A stretch of DNA of 64,000 nucleotides from CBDESN01 sp965242495 (lineage in GTDB: Bacteria > Pseudomonadota > Alphaproteobacteria > MPNO01): NCBI GenBank assembly GCA_965242495.1, contig OZ251446.1, positions 310,001 to 374,000 on the forward strand. Direction: 5' to 3'. The translations under genes were made by a program, and so were the position numbers. The notes beneath the pieces are model-generated. The model was not told the origin of the DNA, searched no databases, and saw only the letters and a program-made list of their open reading frames with translations. This document shows, piece by piece, positions 16,365-25,762 of the stretch; positions within the stretch are counted from its first letter, which is position 1; each line of letters opens with the position of its first letter.

Positions 16365-17424
16365 CCCGGCCGGGGCCGCCCGCTACCGCGTCGAGCGTTC
16401 GACCCGGACCAGCCGGGCGGGGGCGGTCGCCGGGATCGTTCTGCTGGCGGGGCTGATCGCGCTCCCGTATTGGGGCGACCGCGCCCTGATGCGGCTGCTG
16501 GTCGAGGTCTTCTACGTCCTGGCCCTCGCCCAGCTGTGGAACCTGCTCGCCGGCTATGGCGGGCTGGTGTCGATCGGCCAACAGGCCTTCGTCGGGCTCG
16601 GCGGCTACATGCTGTTCGTGCTCGCGATCCACGCCGACGTCGGCGCGCTGTGGACGGTGCCGCTGGCCGGCGCGGTCGGCGCGCTGGCGTCCTTGCCGAT
16701 CGCGTTCGTGGTCTTTCGGCTGCGCGGACATTACTTCGCCATCGGGACCTGGGTGGTGGCCGAGGTGTTCCTGCTCGGCTTCGCCCAGATCAAGGCGTTC
16801 GGCGGCGGTTCGGGCATGAGCCTGCCGGTCTCGGTCATCAAGTCGATCGCGGCCAGCCGGGCCGGGCGCGACGCCGCGGTCTACTGGGTCGCGCTCGCCG
16901 TGGTCGTCGCCGTGATCGCGGCGATCTATCTGCTGCTGCGGTCGCGCCACGGCCTGGCCCTCACCGCGATCCGCGATTCGGAGGAAGCGTCCCGCAGCCT
17001 CGGGGTCGACAACTTCCGCGCCAAGCTCATGGTCTACGTTCTCGCCGCCCTCGGGGCCTCCGCGATCGGCGCGCTGATCTACCTGACCAAGCTCCGCATC
17101 AGCCCGAGCGCGGCCTTCGACATCAACTGGACGACGACGGTGATCTTCATCGTGGTGATCGGCGGCATCGGCTCGATCGAAGGGCCGATCCTCGGCGCGC
17201 TGGTCTACTTCCTGCTGCGCGAGCCGCTCGCGCCTTACGGGTCGTGGTATCTGATCCTGCTGGGCGCGACCGCGGTGGTCGTCATGCTGCGGGCGCCCAA
17301 GGGGTTGTGGGGGCTGTTCGTCGCCCGCTTCGACGTCCGGCTGTTTCCCGTCCAGCGGCGGCTGCGGGCGGGACCGCCGCCGCCGGGGCGTCAGCGCGAA
17401 AACCCGAGCAGCCCGGCGACGTGA
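16357..17424 (+). CDS. Branched-chain amino acid/urea-type ABC permease, LivM-like
   Basis: Second permease subunit, 355 residues, strongly hydrophobic. LAQLWNLLAGYGGLVSIGQQAFVGLGGY near residue 50 and RDSEEASRSLGVDNFRAKLMVYVLAALGA near residue 210 are LivM signatures. IGGIGSIEGPILGALVYFLL follows. The C-terminal ~30 residues (RRLRAGPPPPGRQRENPSSPAT) are atypical, and their codons overlap by 34 nt the end of the convergent FAD oxidase gene. It is the last gene of the importer operon. Confidence 0.92.
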   Translation: MNSPAGAARYRVERSTRTSRAGAVAGIVLLAGLIALPYWGDRALMRLLVEVFYVLALAQLWNLLAGYGGLVSIGQQAFVGLGGYMLFVLAIHADVGALWTVPLAGAVGALASLPIAFVVFRLRGHYFAIGTWVVAEVFLLGFAQIKAFGGGSGMSLPVSVIKSIAASRAGRDAAVYWVALAVVVAVIAAIYLLLRSRHGLALTAIRDSEEASRSLGVDNFRAKLMVYVLAALGASAIGALIYLTKLRISPSAAFDINWTTTVIFIVVIGGIGSIEGPILGALVYFLLREPLAPYGSWYLILLGATAVVVMLRAPKGLWGLFVARFDVRLFPVQRRLRAGPPPPGRQRENPSSPAT

Positions 17425-18503
17425 TCGGCGATCGGCAGGGCCGCGGTCAGGCCGGGCGACTCGATGCCGTACAGATTGACCAGCCCGGGGACGCCGTGGA
17501 CCTGCGGACCCTGTACGAGGAAATCCCTGGCGTCCTCGCCCGGGGCCTGGAGCTTGGGCCGGACGCCGGCGTAGCCCGGCTGGATCGCGCCGTCGGCCAG
17601 GTCGGGATAGTAGCGCCGGATCGCGGCGTAGAAGGCGTCCGCCCGGCGCGGGTCGACGTCGTAGTCGATCTCGTCCACCCACTCGACGTCGGGGCCGAAG
17701 CGGATCTGGCCGGCGAGGTCCACCGTCGCATGGACGCCGAGCCCCGCCCGTTCGGGAACCGGATAGATCGGGCGGCGAAAGGGCGGGCGGCCGGACAAGG
17801 CGTAATAGCTGCCCTTGGCGAGATAGCCGCGCGGGATGCTGTCCGGCGGGACGCCGGCGATGCTCGCCGCGACCTCGGGCGCCCACAGGCCGGCGCCGTT
17901 GACGACCGTCGCCGCTTCCAGCGCGGCGGGGTCGGCGCCGCCGACCTCCAGTCGGATCGCGCCGTCGCCGATGCGACCGCCCGTCACCGGCGACCGGAAG
18001 GCGATCGCCGCTCCATGTCCCTCGGCGTCGCCCCGCAGCGCGAGCATCAGCGCATGGCTGTCCACGATCCCGGTGGAAGGCGAGAGCAGGGCGGCGGCGC
18101 AGCGGACGGCGGGCTCCAAGGCCGCGGCCTCGGCCGGCGTCAGCCATTCGAGATCGGTCACGCCGTTCCCGGCGGCGACCCGCCGGAGGCGCTCGAGTTC
18201 GGTGATCTGGTCGTCGTCGGTGGCGACGATCAGCTTGCCGCAGCGCCGGTGCGGCACGCCGTGTTCGGGGCAGTAGGCGTAGAGCGCCCGCTTGCCGGCG
18301 ACGCAGAAGCGCGCCTTGAGGCTGTCCTTCGGATAATAGATCCCGGCATGGACGATCTCGCTGTTGCGCGAGCTCGTCTCGGCGCCGATCGCGTCGGCGC
18401 GCTCCAGGACCACGACCTCCGCGCCCGCCATCGCCAGCCGCCGGGCCACGGCGAGGCCGACGACGCCGGCCCCGATCACGGCGCAGTCGATGCGCTCGGT
18501 CAT
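17391..18503 (-). CDS. FAD-dependent oxidoreductase, L-2-hydroxyglutarate oxidase-like
   Basis: A DAO-fold flavoprotein of 370 residues. The Rossmann motif DCAVIGAGVVGLAVARRLA is at the N-terminus, followed by RNSEIVHAGIYYPKDSLKARFCVAGKRALY, which is characteristic of the LhgO/YgaF group that oxidises L-2-hydroxyglutarate or related 2-hydroxy acids. The C-terminal LVQGPQVHGVPGLVNLYGIESPGLTAAL is also typical of that group. The start at 18503 (MTERIDCAVIG) puts the Rossmann motif near the N-terminus; the frame is open further upstream. It is divergent from the following ridA-like gene and convergent with the Liv operon. Confidence 0.85.
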   Translation of the reverse strand: MTERIDCAVIGAGVVGLAVARRLAMAGAEVVVLERADAIGAETSSRNSEIVHAGIYYPKDSLKARFCVAGKRALYAYCPEHGVPHRRCGKLIVATDDDQITELERLRRVAAGNGVTDLEWLTPAEAAALEPAVRCAAALLSPSTGIVDSHALMLALRGDAEGHGAAIAFRSPVTGGRIGDGAIRLEVGGADPAALEAATVVNGAGLWAPEVAASIAGVPPDSIPRGYLAKGSYYALSGRPPFRRPIYPVPERAGLGVHATVDLAGQIRFGPDVEWVDEIDYDVDPRRADAFYAAIRRYYPDLADGAIQPGYAGVRPKLQAPGEDARDFLVQGPQVHGVPGLVNLYGIESPGLTAALPIADHVAGLLGFSR

Positions 18504-18625
18504 GTCGCGCGCGGCCCCTTCCGCCGCCGCCGGGCCGCGCTCGCGGACCGGCGGGTTGACATTCCCGCCGGACGTTAGCATTGGTCGCGGCCGCGCCGCC
18601 ACCGGGCGGGCGGAGGAGGACGGCG

Positions 18626-19036
18626 ATGAGCGCGGACATTCGAATCTACAACCCGGACCGGCTCGGCGCGCCGCTCGGGCAGTACCGCCACGTCACGCGG
18701 GTCAAGACCGGCGAACTCCTGTTCGTCGCCGGCATGTTGAGCGCGAATGCGGAGGGCGCCGTCATAGGCGTCGGCGATTTCGACGCGCAGGCCGCGCAGG
18801 TGTTCGACAACATCCAGGCGGCCCTCGAGTCGGCCGGCGCGGGCTGGCGGAACGTCGTCCAGTTCACGACCTATCTCGTGCGCGCCGAGGACGTCCCGCG
18901 CTTCATGGCGTTCCGGCTGCGCGCGTTTCCGAGCCTGTTTCCCGACGGGGTCTATCCGCCGAACACGCTGCTCGTCGTCGACCGGCTGGTCCAGGAGCCG
19001 TTCCTGGTGGAGGTCCAGACCGTCGCGGCGCTCTGA
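18626..19036 (+). CDS. RidA/YjgF-family protein
   Basis: A 136-residue member of the RidA (reactive intermediate deaminase) superfamily, whose founding members hydrolyse 2-iminobutyrate-type enamines; many subfamilies have other or unknown roles. Visible family features include LLFVAGMLSANAEGAVIGVGDF, QVFDNIQAALESAGAGWRNVVQFTTYL and PPNTLLVVDRLVQEPFLVEVQTVA. The Arg of the canonical NARxAV-type segment is not obvious, so deaminase activity is uncertain. GGAGGA lies 4-5 nt upstream of the ATG. Its start is 123 nt from the divergent FAD oxidase start, so the two may share a control region. Confidence 0.85.
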   Translation: MSADIRIYNPDRLGAPLGQYRHVTRVKTGELLFVAGMLSANAEGAVIGVGDFDAQAAQVFDNIQAALESAGAGWRNVVQFTTYLVRAEDVPRFMAFRLRAFPSLFPDGVYPPNTLLVVDRLVQEPFLVEVQTVAAL

Positions 19037-19054
19037 TCCGTATCCGGCCGCGGC

Positions 19055-19549
19055 CTATAGCGGCAAGGCGATGAGATTGTCGATGACGCCGTGGTCGCAG
19101 ATCACGACCCGTTCGTTGAACCTCGCCGCGCCGCCCTCGATCACCACCCGGTCGAGATATTCGCCGCTGCTGAACAACGTCGTCGGTCCGCCCGGCATGG
19201 TCCGCGTGACCAGGTAGTTGGACCGCAGGCGGTAGGCGTCTCCGGCCCGCCCGGTCACCTGGATGCAGCTCACCAGATGGCGGTAGCGATGCGGTTCGTA
19301 GACGTTGGCCCGCCGCACCGACGCGACGCGGTCGAGCAGCATGCCGCGGCTGTCGCACAGCATGATCGCCAGCGGCAGGCCGCGGTCGGCGTTGTCGCGC
19401 GTGGTGATCCGATACAGGCACGGGTCGGTGAACAGGTCCGGCCACGCCTCGATCCGGTCGCCGTCGATGACGTGCGCATACTCGGCGAAGAGTTCGGCGA
19501 TGCGCGCCGGGACGTGCGCATGGTCCGCGGCGAGCGTGGCGCCGGCCAA
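19055..19549 (-). CDS. Aromatic ring-hydroxylating dioxygenase, beta subunit
   Basis: Small subunit (about 164 residues) of a two-component Rieske non-haem iron dioxygenase. It has a SnoaL/NTF2-like fold and a structural role. Recognised by EYAHVIDGDRIEAWPDLFTDPCLYRITTRDN and by the C-terminal FNERVVICDHGVIDNLIALPL. No ATG gives a full-length protein. I chose TTG at 19549, because the conserved region starts soon after and GGGG precedes it by 8 nt. It begins just after the end of the alpha-subunit gene, so translation is probably coupled. Confidence 0.82.
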   Translation of the reverse strand: MAGATLAADHAHVPARIAELFAEYAHVIDGDRIEAWPDLFTDPCLYRITTRDNADRGLPLAIMLCDSRGMLLDRVASVRRANVYEPHRYRHLVSCIQVTGRAGDAYRLRSNYLVTRTMPGGPTTLFSSGEYLDRVVIEGGAARFNERVVICDHGVIDNLIALPL

Positions 19550-19551
19550 GG

Positions 19552-20799
19552 TCAGAGCCCCATGTAGCGGCGATAGGCGGTCCAGAACCCGCGCACCCCG
19601 CATTCCGACGCGCGCGAGCCCTCGATCGACTCGATCGAGTCGCCGTCCATCTCCAGGACCGCGGCCTTGTCGCGGGAGCCGGCCACGCCCCTTCGCACCA
19701 GCCCGCCGACCATGCCGTCCTCGAGCGAGATGTAGCCCGACGGGCCGATCAGGTTGCTCTGCTTGAGGCGCATCGCGGTTCGGCGTTCGTCGTCGTCGGC
19801 GTAGCCCAGGACGGTCCAGATCAGTTCCGAGCCGTCGACGCCGCGCGGCGCCAGCACCCGCGTCGCGATCGTGTTGTGGATCTGTTGCAGGACGAAGTTG
19901 GGGAACACGGTCTGGATCCGCGTGGTCACGCCGTCGCCGTACTCGTCCCATTGCTCGATCACCGACGGGTCGCGCAGGCCGAACCGGTCGAACGCCTCGC
20001 CGCCCGACCGGAACGCCTCGCCGTCGTAGATGGCGCCTCCCCGGTCGGTCGCCATCCTCGACCAGCTCAGATGATGCCGACCGCCGCCGCCCATCTCGAT
20101 CGCGCCTTCCATGGTGAAGCGGTTGAGTTTCAGCTTGGTGGCCCAGGCGTGGAGGATGGTCGCGTGATAGGGATCGCTCGCGTTCTCCCAGTAGAGCTTC
20201 CAGTTCGAGGCCAGATGCTGGCTGTATCGGCCGAGCACGCGGAACTCGCGGCATCCGACGGTCTCCATGTTGCGGACCATGCGCGGGCCGACATAGTCGC
20301 GGAGCGGCTCCACCTCGGCGCTGAAGGTCCCGAAGATCATCCCGCCGATCGAATCGACCCGCAGCCGGTCGAGCCCGTGCTTCGCCTTGTCGAACGAGGC
20401 CGGCATGCCGCCCTTGCCGCCGATCCCCTTCTCGAACGGGATTCCGGTCAGGCGGCCGTCGAGGTCGTAGCGCCAGTTGTGATAGACGCACATCAACTCC
20501 TTGACGTTGCCGAACGGCTCGAACAGCAGCATCGTTCCCTTGTGGGCGCAGCGGTTGCGGAGCGCGCAGACCTCGCCGCGCGCGTTGCGCGCGACGATGA
20601 CCGGGGCGTCGCCGACCTCCATCAGCCGGTAGTCCCCGGCTTGCGGGATCTCCACTTCGAGGCCGAGATAGTGCCAGATCGGTCCGCGGAAGATGCGCTC
20701 CATCTCCGCCCGCTCGATCTCGGGGTCGGCGTAGACGGCGAACGGCGCGCGGGTGACGCCTTCCTCGGGCCAGACGACCGGGCCGGGGGATCCGCTCAC
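19552..20799 (-). CDS. Aromatic ring-hydroxylating dioxygenase, alpha subunit (Rieske)
   Basis: Catalytic subunit of 415 residues that inserts O2 into an aromatic acid or related ring, taking electrons from a reductase not seen in this window. The Rieske cluster ligands are C84-x-H86 and C104-x2-H107. The mononuclear iron site is visible as NASDPYHATILH, with H212 and H217 as ligands and the bridging D209. By general pattern it resembles the anthranilate/salicylate hydroxylase group, but the substrate is not determinable here. The beta-subunit gene follows immediately, and a NodB-fold hydrolase gene lies 22 nt upstream on the same strand. Confidence 0.9.
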   Translation of the reverse strand: MSGSPGPVVWPEEGVTRAPFAVYADPEIERAEMERIFRGPIWHYLGLEVEIPQAGDYRLMEVGDAPVIVARNARGEVCALRNRCAHKGTMLLFEPFGNVKELMCVYHNWRYDLDGRLTGIPFEKGIGGKGGMPASFDKAKHGLDRLRVDSIGGMIFGTFSAEVEPLRDYVGPRMVRNMETVGCREFRVLGRYSQHLASNWKLYWENASDPYHATILHAWATKLKLNRFTMEGAIEMGGGGRHHLSWSRMATDRGGAIYDGEAFRSGGEAFDRFGLRDPSVIEQWDEYGDGVTTRIQTVFPNFVLQQIHNTIATRVLAPRGVDGSELIWTVLGYADDDERRTAMRLKQSNLIGPSGYISLEDGMVGGLVRRGVAGSRDKAAVLEMDGDSIESIEGSRASECGVRGFWTAYRRYMGL

Positions 20800-20821
20800 C
20801 CCGTTCGCTCCCTCTTCTCCT

Positions 20822-21745
20822 TCACCCGCGGGCCGGCCCCCTCGCTTCGTCGCCGGGAACGACGCCCGGCGGCAGCGACGCGACGTGGTCGGCGATCTCG
20901 CCCGGTCGGGTGAACCAGACGCGGTCCGCCTGCGGATGCTCGACGATGTGGCGCAGCCCGCGGCGCAGCTGCGCCAGGCGGAAGGGTTGCCCGACCACGA
21001 AGGTATGGAGCGACAGCCCGCATACCAGCGGCTGCGCCGCGGACTGGCGCAGCAATTCCTCGAACTGGTCGATCGCCATGTCGATGAACTCGGCCATGCC
21101 GTGGTGGCGGTTGAGCAAGGCCGGCGAGTCGTTGAGCTCGATCGGATAGGGCACCGACAGGATCGGCCCGCTGCGCGTGCGCAGCCAGACCGGTTGATCG
21201 TCGCACGGCCAGTCCAGGACGTAGCGGTACTCCGCCTCCTTGAGCAGGTCGAGCGTGACCGCGCTCTCCGAGATCCAGGGGCCGAGCCAGCCCGCGGGCG
21301 CGCGCCCCTCGCGCGCCCGGATCGTGTCCGTGGCCTCTCGGATCAGGATGCGCTCCTCGTCCTCCGACAGGTCGCCCTGGCGTTCGCTGTTGGTCCGCCC
21401 GTGTCCGACGATCTCGTCGCCGCGCGCGCGGATCCGCTCCATGACCTGCGGCGCATGGTCGTAGACGGCGGTGTTGACCAGGTGGCAGGCCGGCAGGCCG
21501 AGCTCGTCGAACAGTTCGAACAGCCGCCAGATTCCGACCCGCAGCCCGTAGTCGCGCCATGCGTAGTTGCGGATGTCGGGCTGCGGCCCCGGCGCGGTCG
21601 GCGTGTGGCCCAGCCCTTCGCCGAAGCTGAAATGTTCGACGTTGAGCCCGACGAAGAAGGCGAGCCGCTTGCCGTCGGGCCAGTCGTAGACCGGTCGCGA
21701 ATCGATCGGCCGGTAGTCGTAGCGGCCGTGACCGCGGATCTCCAT
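20822..21745 (-). CDS. Polysaccharide deacetylase (NodB-fold) family hydrolase, PuuE/imidase-like
   Basis: A 307-residue NodB-homology protein. Sequence near RLAFFVGLNVEHFSFGEG replaces the usual Asp-Asp metal motif of deacetylases. Further family features are VNTAVYDHAPQVMERIRARGDEIVGHGRTNSERQ and LCGLSLHTFVVGQPFRL-like segments. This pattern is closer to the PuuE allantoinase/cyclic imide hydrolase branch than to chitin or peptidoglycan deacetylases. It leads the minus-strand unit with the dioxygenase subunits (22-nt gap). A joint catabolic role, perhaps ring opening of an N-heterocycle or imide, is inference. Confidence 0.8.
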   Translation of the reverse strand: MEIRGHGRYDYRPIDSRPVYDWPDGKRLAFFVGLNVEHFSFGEGLGHTPTAPGPQPDIRNYAWRDYGLRVGIWRLFELFDELGLPACHLVNTAVYDHAPQVMERIRARGDEIVGHGRTNSERQGDLSEDEERILIREATDTIRAREGRAPAGWLGPWISESAVTLDLLKEAEYRYVLDWPCDDQPVWLRTRSGPILSVPYPIELNDSPALLNRHHGMAEFIDMAIDQFEELLRQSAAQPLVCGLSLHTFVVGQPFRLAQLRRGLRHIVEHPQADRVWFTRPGEIADHVASLPPGVVPGDEARGPARG

Positions 21746-21939
21746 GGCGGGCCTCCCCCGTCCCGTCGCGCCGGGAACGTCGTCGAGCGACGTCGTCGGG
21801 CGACGTTATAGACGGGTTCGGCGGGCGGTTGAAGTCGCGGCGCAATGCTGTACTCTCCCCGCCGTCTTCGTTCGGGCGGCGGGCGGCGGGGGGCGACGCG
21901 GGCCGGAACCCGCGCGGAAGAGCTTCAGGGAGGCGACGA

Positions 21940-22809
21940 ATGGCCGAGTTGCGTTACACGGCGCCGGACACGCTCGACGGCGCGGTATCGTCGCTCGCCG
22001 GCGCCGGCGGGGACGCCGTCGTGATGGCCGGCGGCACCGACGTCCTGGTGTTGCTGCACGGCGAGGCGATCGAACCCGGGCTCGTGGTCGATCTCAAGAA
22101 CATCCCCGAACTGCGAACGATCTCCCGGCAGGACGGCGGCTTCCGCGTCGGCGCGGCCGTGCCGGGTATGGAGCTGATCGATCACGCGGAATTCGCCGCG
22201 GCATGGCCCGGCGTGATCGAGGGCGTATCGCTGATCGGGTCGGTCCAGATACTGGGACGCGCGAGCCTGGGCGGGAATCTGTGCAACGCCTCGCCCGCGG
22301 CCGACAGCGTGCCGCCGATGATCGCGGCCGGGGCGGCGGCATCGATCATCGGTCCGAACGGCCGGCGCGAACTGCCGGTCGAGGAGATCGTCACCGGTCC
22401 GGGCAAGACCGCGCTCGCGGCCGGGGAGTTCATCGTGTCCTTCCTGCTGCCGCCGCGCCCGCCGCATTCGGGCGATTGCTATCTGCGTCTCACCCCGCGC
22501 ACCGAGATGGACATCGCGGTGGTCGGCGCCGGCGTCAACCTGACGCTCGACGAGACCGGCGTGTGCGTGGCGGCGCGGGTGGCCCTCGGCGCGGTGGCGC
22601 CGCGGCCGTTGCTGGTCGGGGACGCCGCCGCGGCGCTCGTCGGCTCCCGTGTCGACGAGGCGGCGCTCGCCGCTCTCGGCGCGGCCGCGAGCGCGGCCTG
22701 CGATCCGATCTCGGACAAGCGGGGAACCAAGTCCTATCGCATCAAGACCGCCGCGGTCATGGCCCGGCGCGCCGCCGAACGGGCGCTCGAACGGGCGCGA
22801 GCGGGTTGA
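21940..22809 (+). CDS. Molybdenum hydroxylase FAD-binding subunit (CoxM/XDH medium-chain type)
   Basis: FAD subunit of 289 residues, cytoplasmic. The flavin-binding motifs are VVMAGGTDVLVLLH (near residue 30) and LGRASLGGNLCNASPAADSVPPMIAAGA (near residue 110), followed by the CO-dehydrogenase-type C-terminal domain. The start at 21940 follows AGGGAGG at a usable distance. It is the first of three genes in the order M-S-L encoding a complete xanthine-dehydrogenase-family enzyme. The divergent hydrolase gene at 21745 shares the ~195-bp upstream region. Confidence 0.92.
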   Translation: MAELRYTAPDTLDGAVSSLAGAGGDAVVMAGGTDVLVLLHGEAIEPGLVVDLKNIPELRTISRQDGGFRVGAAVPGMELIDHAEFAAAWPGVIEGVSLIGSVQILGRASLGGNLCNASPAADSVPPMIAAGAAASIIGPNGRRELPVEEIVTGPGKTALAAGEFIVSFLLPPRPPHSGDCYLRLTPRTEMDIAVVGAGVNLTLDETGVCVAARVALGAVAPRPLLVGDAAAALVGSRVDEAALAALGAAASAACDPISDKRGTKSYRIKTAAVMARRAAERALERARAG

Positions 22810-22869
22810 CGCTCGCCGCGGCCTCCGGTCGCGACCGGGAATCGAATGGAGGATCGTAGAGGGTAGATC

Positions 22870-23349
22870 ATGGCGAAGAAGGTTCACGTCACGACCACGG
22901 TCAACGGCGACGAGTACGAGTTCCTGTGCGAGCCGGGGCGGACGCTGGTCGATGTGCTGCGCAACGAGCTCGAGTTGACCGGCACCAAGGAGGGATGCTC
23001 CACCGGCGATTGCGGCGCCTGCTCGGTGACGCTGGACGGCGCGCTGGTGTGCTCCTGTCTGGTGCTCGCGGTCGAGATCGACGGCAAGTCGATCTCGACC
23101 ATCGAGGGCATGGCCGACGGCGAGACGCTGCATCCGCTGCAACGCAAGTTTCTCGAGCTGAACGGGCTGCAATGCGGCATCTGTACGCCCGGCATCCTGA
23201 TCGCGGCCCGGAAACTGCTGGAGCGCAACCCCGATCCGACCGAAACCGAGATACGCTTCTGGCTCGCCGGCAATCTCTGCCGCTGCACGGGCTACGACAA
23301 GGTGATCCGCTCCGTGATCGCGGCGGCGGAAGAGATGAGGAGCAGCTGA
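22870..23349 (+). CDS. Molybdenum hydroxylase [2Fe-2S] subunit (CoxS type)
   Basis: Iron-sulfur subunit of 159 residues carrying two [2Fe-2S] clusters. The N-terminal plant-type cluster has ligands in EGCSTGDCGACSVTLDGALVCSC. The C-terminal cluster has ligands in QCGICTPG and NLCRCTGYDKVI. It transfers electrons between the Mo site and the FAD subunit. The length and order of motifs match the family exactly. Its stop is directly followed, after 1 nt, by the ATG of the large-subunit gene. Confidence 0.95.
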   Translation: MAKKVHVTTTVNGDEYEFLCEPGRTLVDVLRNELELTGTKEGCSTGDCGACSVTLDGALVCSCLVLAVEIDGKSISTIEGMADGETLHPLQRKFLELNGLQCGICTPGILIAARKLLERNPDPTETEIRFWLAGNLCRCTGYDKVIRSVIAAAEEMRSS

Positions 23350-23350
23350 C

Positions 23351-25636
23351 ATGGCGACGATACTCGAAAAGAGCGGTTTCGATCCCGATCGCGCGCTCAA
23401 GGTCGTCGGCGGCAACCCGGTCAAGCATGACGGGCCCGACAAGGTGACCGGCCGCGCCAAGTTCGGCGCCGACGTGATCCTGCCGGGGATGCTGGTGGGC
23501 AAGGTTTTGCGCAGCCCGCACGCGCATGCGGCGTTGAAGTCGATCGACGTCTCCAGGGCCGAGGCGCTGCCCGGCGTCAAGGCGGTGATCACGCGCGACG
23601 ACTTCCCCGAGTTCCCGGCGGGATCGCCCGCCGGCGACATGACCCGCAACGCCATGGCGCGTGAAAAGGTCTATTACGACGGCCATCCGGTGGCCGCGGT
23701 GGCGGCCACCAGCGAAACCATCGCCAAGCGGGCGCTCAGGCTGATCGAGGTCGAATACGAGGTGCTGCCGCACGTCATCGACCCGGTCGAGGCGATGCGC
23801 CCGGACGCGCCGATCCTGCACGACTATCTTCGCGCCAAAGGCGTCGAAGGCGCCGCCGACAAGCCCACCAACGTCGTCGAGCGGCTCGAGTTCTCGATGG
23901 GCGACGCCGACGCAGGCTTCGACGAGGCCGACATCGAGATCGAGTACGAGTACGACTCCAAGCCGATGCACCAGGGCTATATCGAGCCCCAGGCCTGCGT
24001 CGGCAACTGGACCGACGACGGCCAGGTCGAGATCTGGTGCTGCACCCAGGGGACCCACGTCTTCCGCGACCGGATCGCGCTGATCCTCAAGCTCGATTCG
24101 TCCAAGGTCCGGGTGTCGCAATCCGAGATGGGCGGCGGCTTCGGCGGCAAGACCAGCATCTACGGCGAGCCGCTGGCGGCCGTCCTGTCGCGCAAGGCGC
24201 GGCGGCCGGTCAAGATCGTGTTGACCCGGAACGAGGTGTTCCGCTGCACCGGCCCGGTATCGGGCACCCATTCCCGGATCAAGATGGGCATGACCAGGGA
24301 CGGCAAGTTCACCGCCGCCGAGGCCGAGCTGGTGTTCCAGACCGGCCCCTTTACCGGCTCGATGCATTTCAACGCGCCGCAAGCCATCTTCACCCGCTAC
24401 GATCTCGAGAACGTCCGGGCGGTCTCCTACGAGGTGGTTTCCAACCGCCCCAAGGTGAACGCCTTCCGTGCGCCCTGCGTGCCGCAGATCGTGTTCGGCG
24501 TCGAGCACGTGATCGACGAGCTGGCGCGCAGGATCGGCATGGATCCGATCGACCTCCGCCTCAAGAACGCCGCGACCGAGGGCTACACCACGATCTACGG
24601 CGACACCTGGGGGCCGGTGGGCTTCGTCGAGACGCTGGAGGCGGCCAAGGCGTGCGACCATTACCGGTCGCCGACGCCGCCCGGCCAGGGCCGCGGCGTG
24701 GCCGCCGGCTTCTGGTTCAATCGCGGCGGCGATACGACGGGCTCGCTGACGATCGCGCCCGACGGCTCGGCGACGATCATGCTGGGCACCTCCGACGTCG
24801 CCGGTTCGCGCATCTCCATCAGCATGATGGCGGCGGAGGAGCTGGGCCTGCCCATCGACAAGGTGCGCGCGGTGTTCGCCGATACCCACTCGATCGGCAA
24901 CAACCGGGTCACCGCCGGCAGCCGCACCACCTTCTCGTCGGGTATGGTGATCGTCGATTCGGCCCGTCAGGCGATCCGGGAGATGATCCGGCGCGCCGCC
25001 GAGATCTGGGGCGTGCCCGAGGAAGGCATCGTGTTCGAGGACGGCCATTGCCGCCCGTCCAGCCCCAATGTCGGCGATTTCGAGCCGCTGTCGATCGCCG
25101 ACATCGCCGCCAAGACCAGCATCAGCCATGGCGCCATCGCCGGCCATGCCGAGATGAACGTCACCGGCGAGGGGCCCGGCTTCGGCGTCCATATCGTCGA
25201 TCTCGCGGTCGATCGCGAGACCGGGCGCGTCGACGTGAAGCGCTATACGGTAATCGAGGACGCCGGAAAGGCGATCCACCCGTTGCAGGTGGAGGGCCAG
25301 TATCAGGGCGGCGCGGTGCAGGGCGTCGGCTGGGCGCTCAACGAGGAGTACGTCTACGACGACAAGGGATGCCTCGACAATCCGAGCTTCCTCGATTACC
25401 GCATGCCGGTCGCCTCCGACGTCCCGATGATCGACACCGTGATCGTCGAGGTGCCCAACCCGCGTCACCCCTATGGTCTGCGCGGCGTCGGCGAGGTGCC
25501 GGTGGTGCCGACGCTGGCGGCCATCGGCAACGCGATCGGCGACGCCATCGGCGTCCGGCCCCGGTCGCTGCCGATGTCGCCGCCGAAGCTGCTGGCGTTG
25601 ATGGAGGCCGAGGCCCCCGCGATCGCGGCGGAATGA
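23351..25636 (+). CDS. Molybdenum hydroxylase large subunit (xanthine dehydrogenase family, molybdopterin-binding)
   Basis: Catalytic subunit of 761 residues. MGGGFGGKTSIYGEPLAAVLSRKARRPVKI is the molybdopterin-cytosine-dinucleotide binding region, NAFRAPCVPQ the loop near the Mo, and LRGVGEVPVVPTLAAIGNAI carries the conserved catalytic Glu. The CO dehydrogenase signature loop (AYRCSFR) is absent, so this is a hydroxylase of an aldehyde, aromatic or N-heterocyclic substrate rather than a CO dehydrogenase. The downstream TRAP transporters may import its substrate, by position only. No accessory or cofactor-insertion gene is adjacent. Confidence 0.92.
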   Translation: MATILEKSGFDPDRALKVVGGNPVKHDGPDKVTGRAKFGADVILPGMLVGKVLRSPHAHAALKSIDVSRAEALPGVKAVITRDDFPEFPAGSPAGDMTRNAMAREKVYYDGHPVAAVAATSETIAKRALRLIEVEYEVLPHVIDPVEAMRPDAPILHDYLRAKGVEGAADKPTNVVERLEFSMGDADAGFDEADIEIEYEYDSKPMHQGYIEPQACVGNWTDDGQVEIWCCTQGTHVFRDRIALILKLDSSKVRVSQSEMGGGFGGKTSIYGEPLAAVLSRKARRPVKIVLTRNEVFRCTGPVSGTHSRIKMGMTRDGKFTAAEAELVFQTGPFTGSMHFNAPQAIFTRYDLENVRAVSYEVVSNRPKVNAFRAPCVPQIVFGVEHVIDELARRIGMDPIDLRLKNAATEGYTTIYGDTWGPVGFVETLEAAKACDHYRSPTPPGQGRGVAAGFWFNRGGDTTGSLTIAPDGSATIMLGTSDVAGSRISISMMAAEELGLPIDKVRAVFADTHSIGNNRVTAGSRTTFSSGMVIVDSARQAIREMIRRAAEIWGVPEEGIVFEDGHCRPSSPNVGDFEPLSIADIAAKTSISHGAIAGHAEMNVTGEGPGFGVHIVDLAVDRETGRVDVKRYTVIEDAGKAIHPLQVEGQYQGGAVQGVGWALNEEYVYDDKGCLDNPSFLDYRMPVASDVPMIDTVIVEVPNPRHPYGLRGVGEVPVVPTLAAIGNAIGDAIGVRPRSLPMSPPKLLALMEAEAPAIAAE

Positions 25637-25762
25637 CGCCGGCCGGGAAGCGGCGATACGCCCGCCGGACGGTTTGACGGCCGCCCGCCGCGCGGGCAAT
25701 ATGCGGGTGGTGGATTCCGCCTCGCGAAGGCGGCGTGGACGTAGCTGAACAGGGAGGTTCTC

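Noticed and set aside
23351..25636. Carbon monoxide dehydrogenase large subunit (coxL)
   Set aside because: The M-S-L gene order fits, but the CO-specific active-site loop (AYRCSFR) is absent. Only a general xanthine-dehydrogenase-family hydroxylase call is justified.
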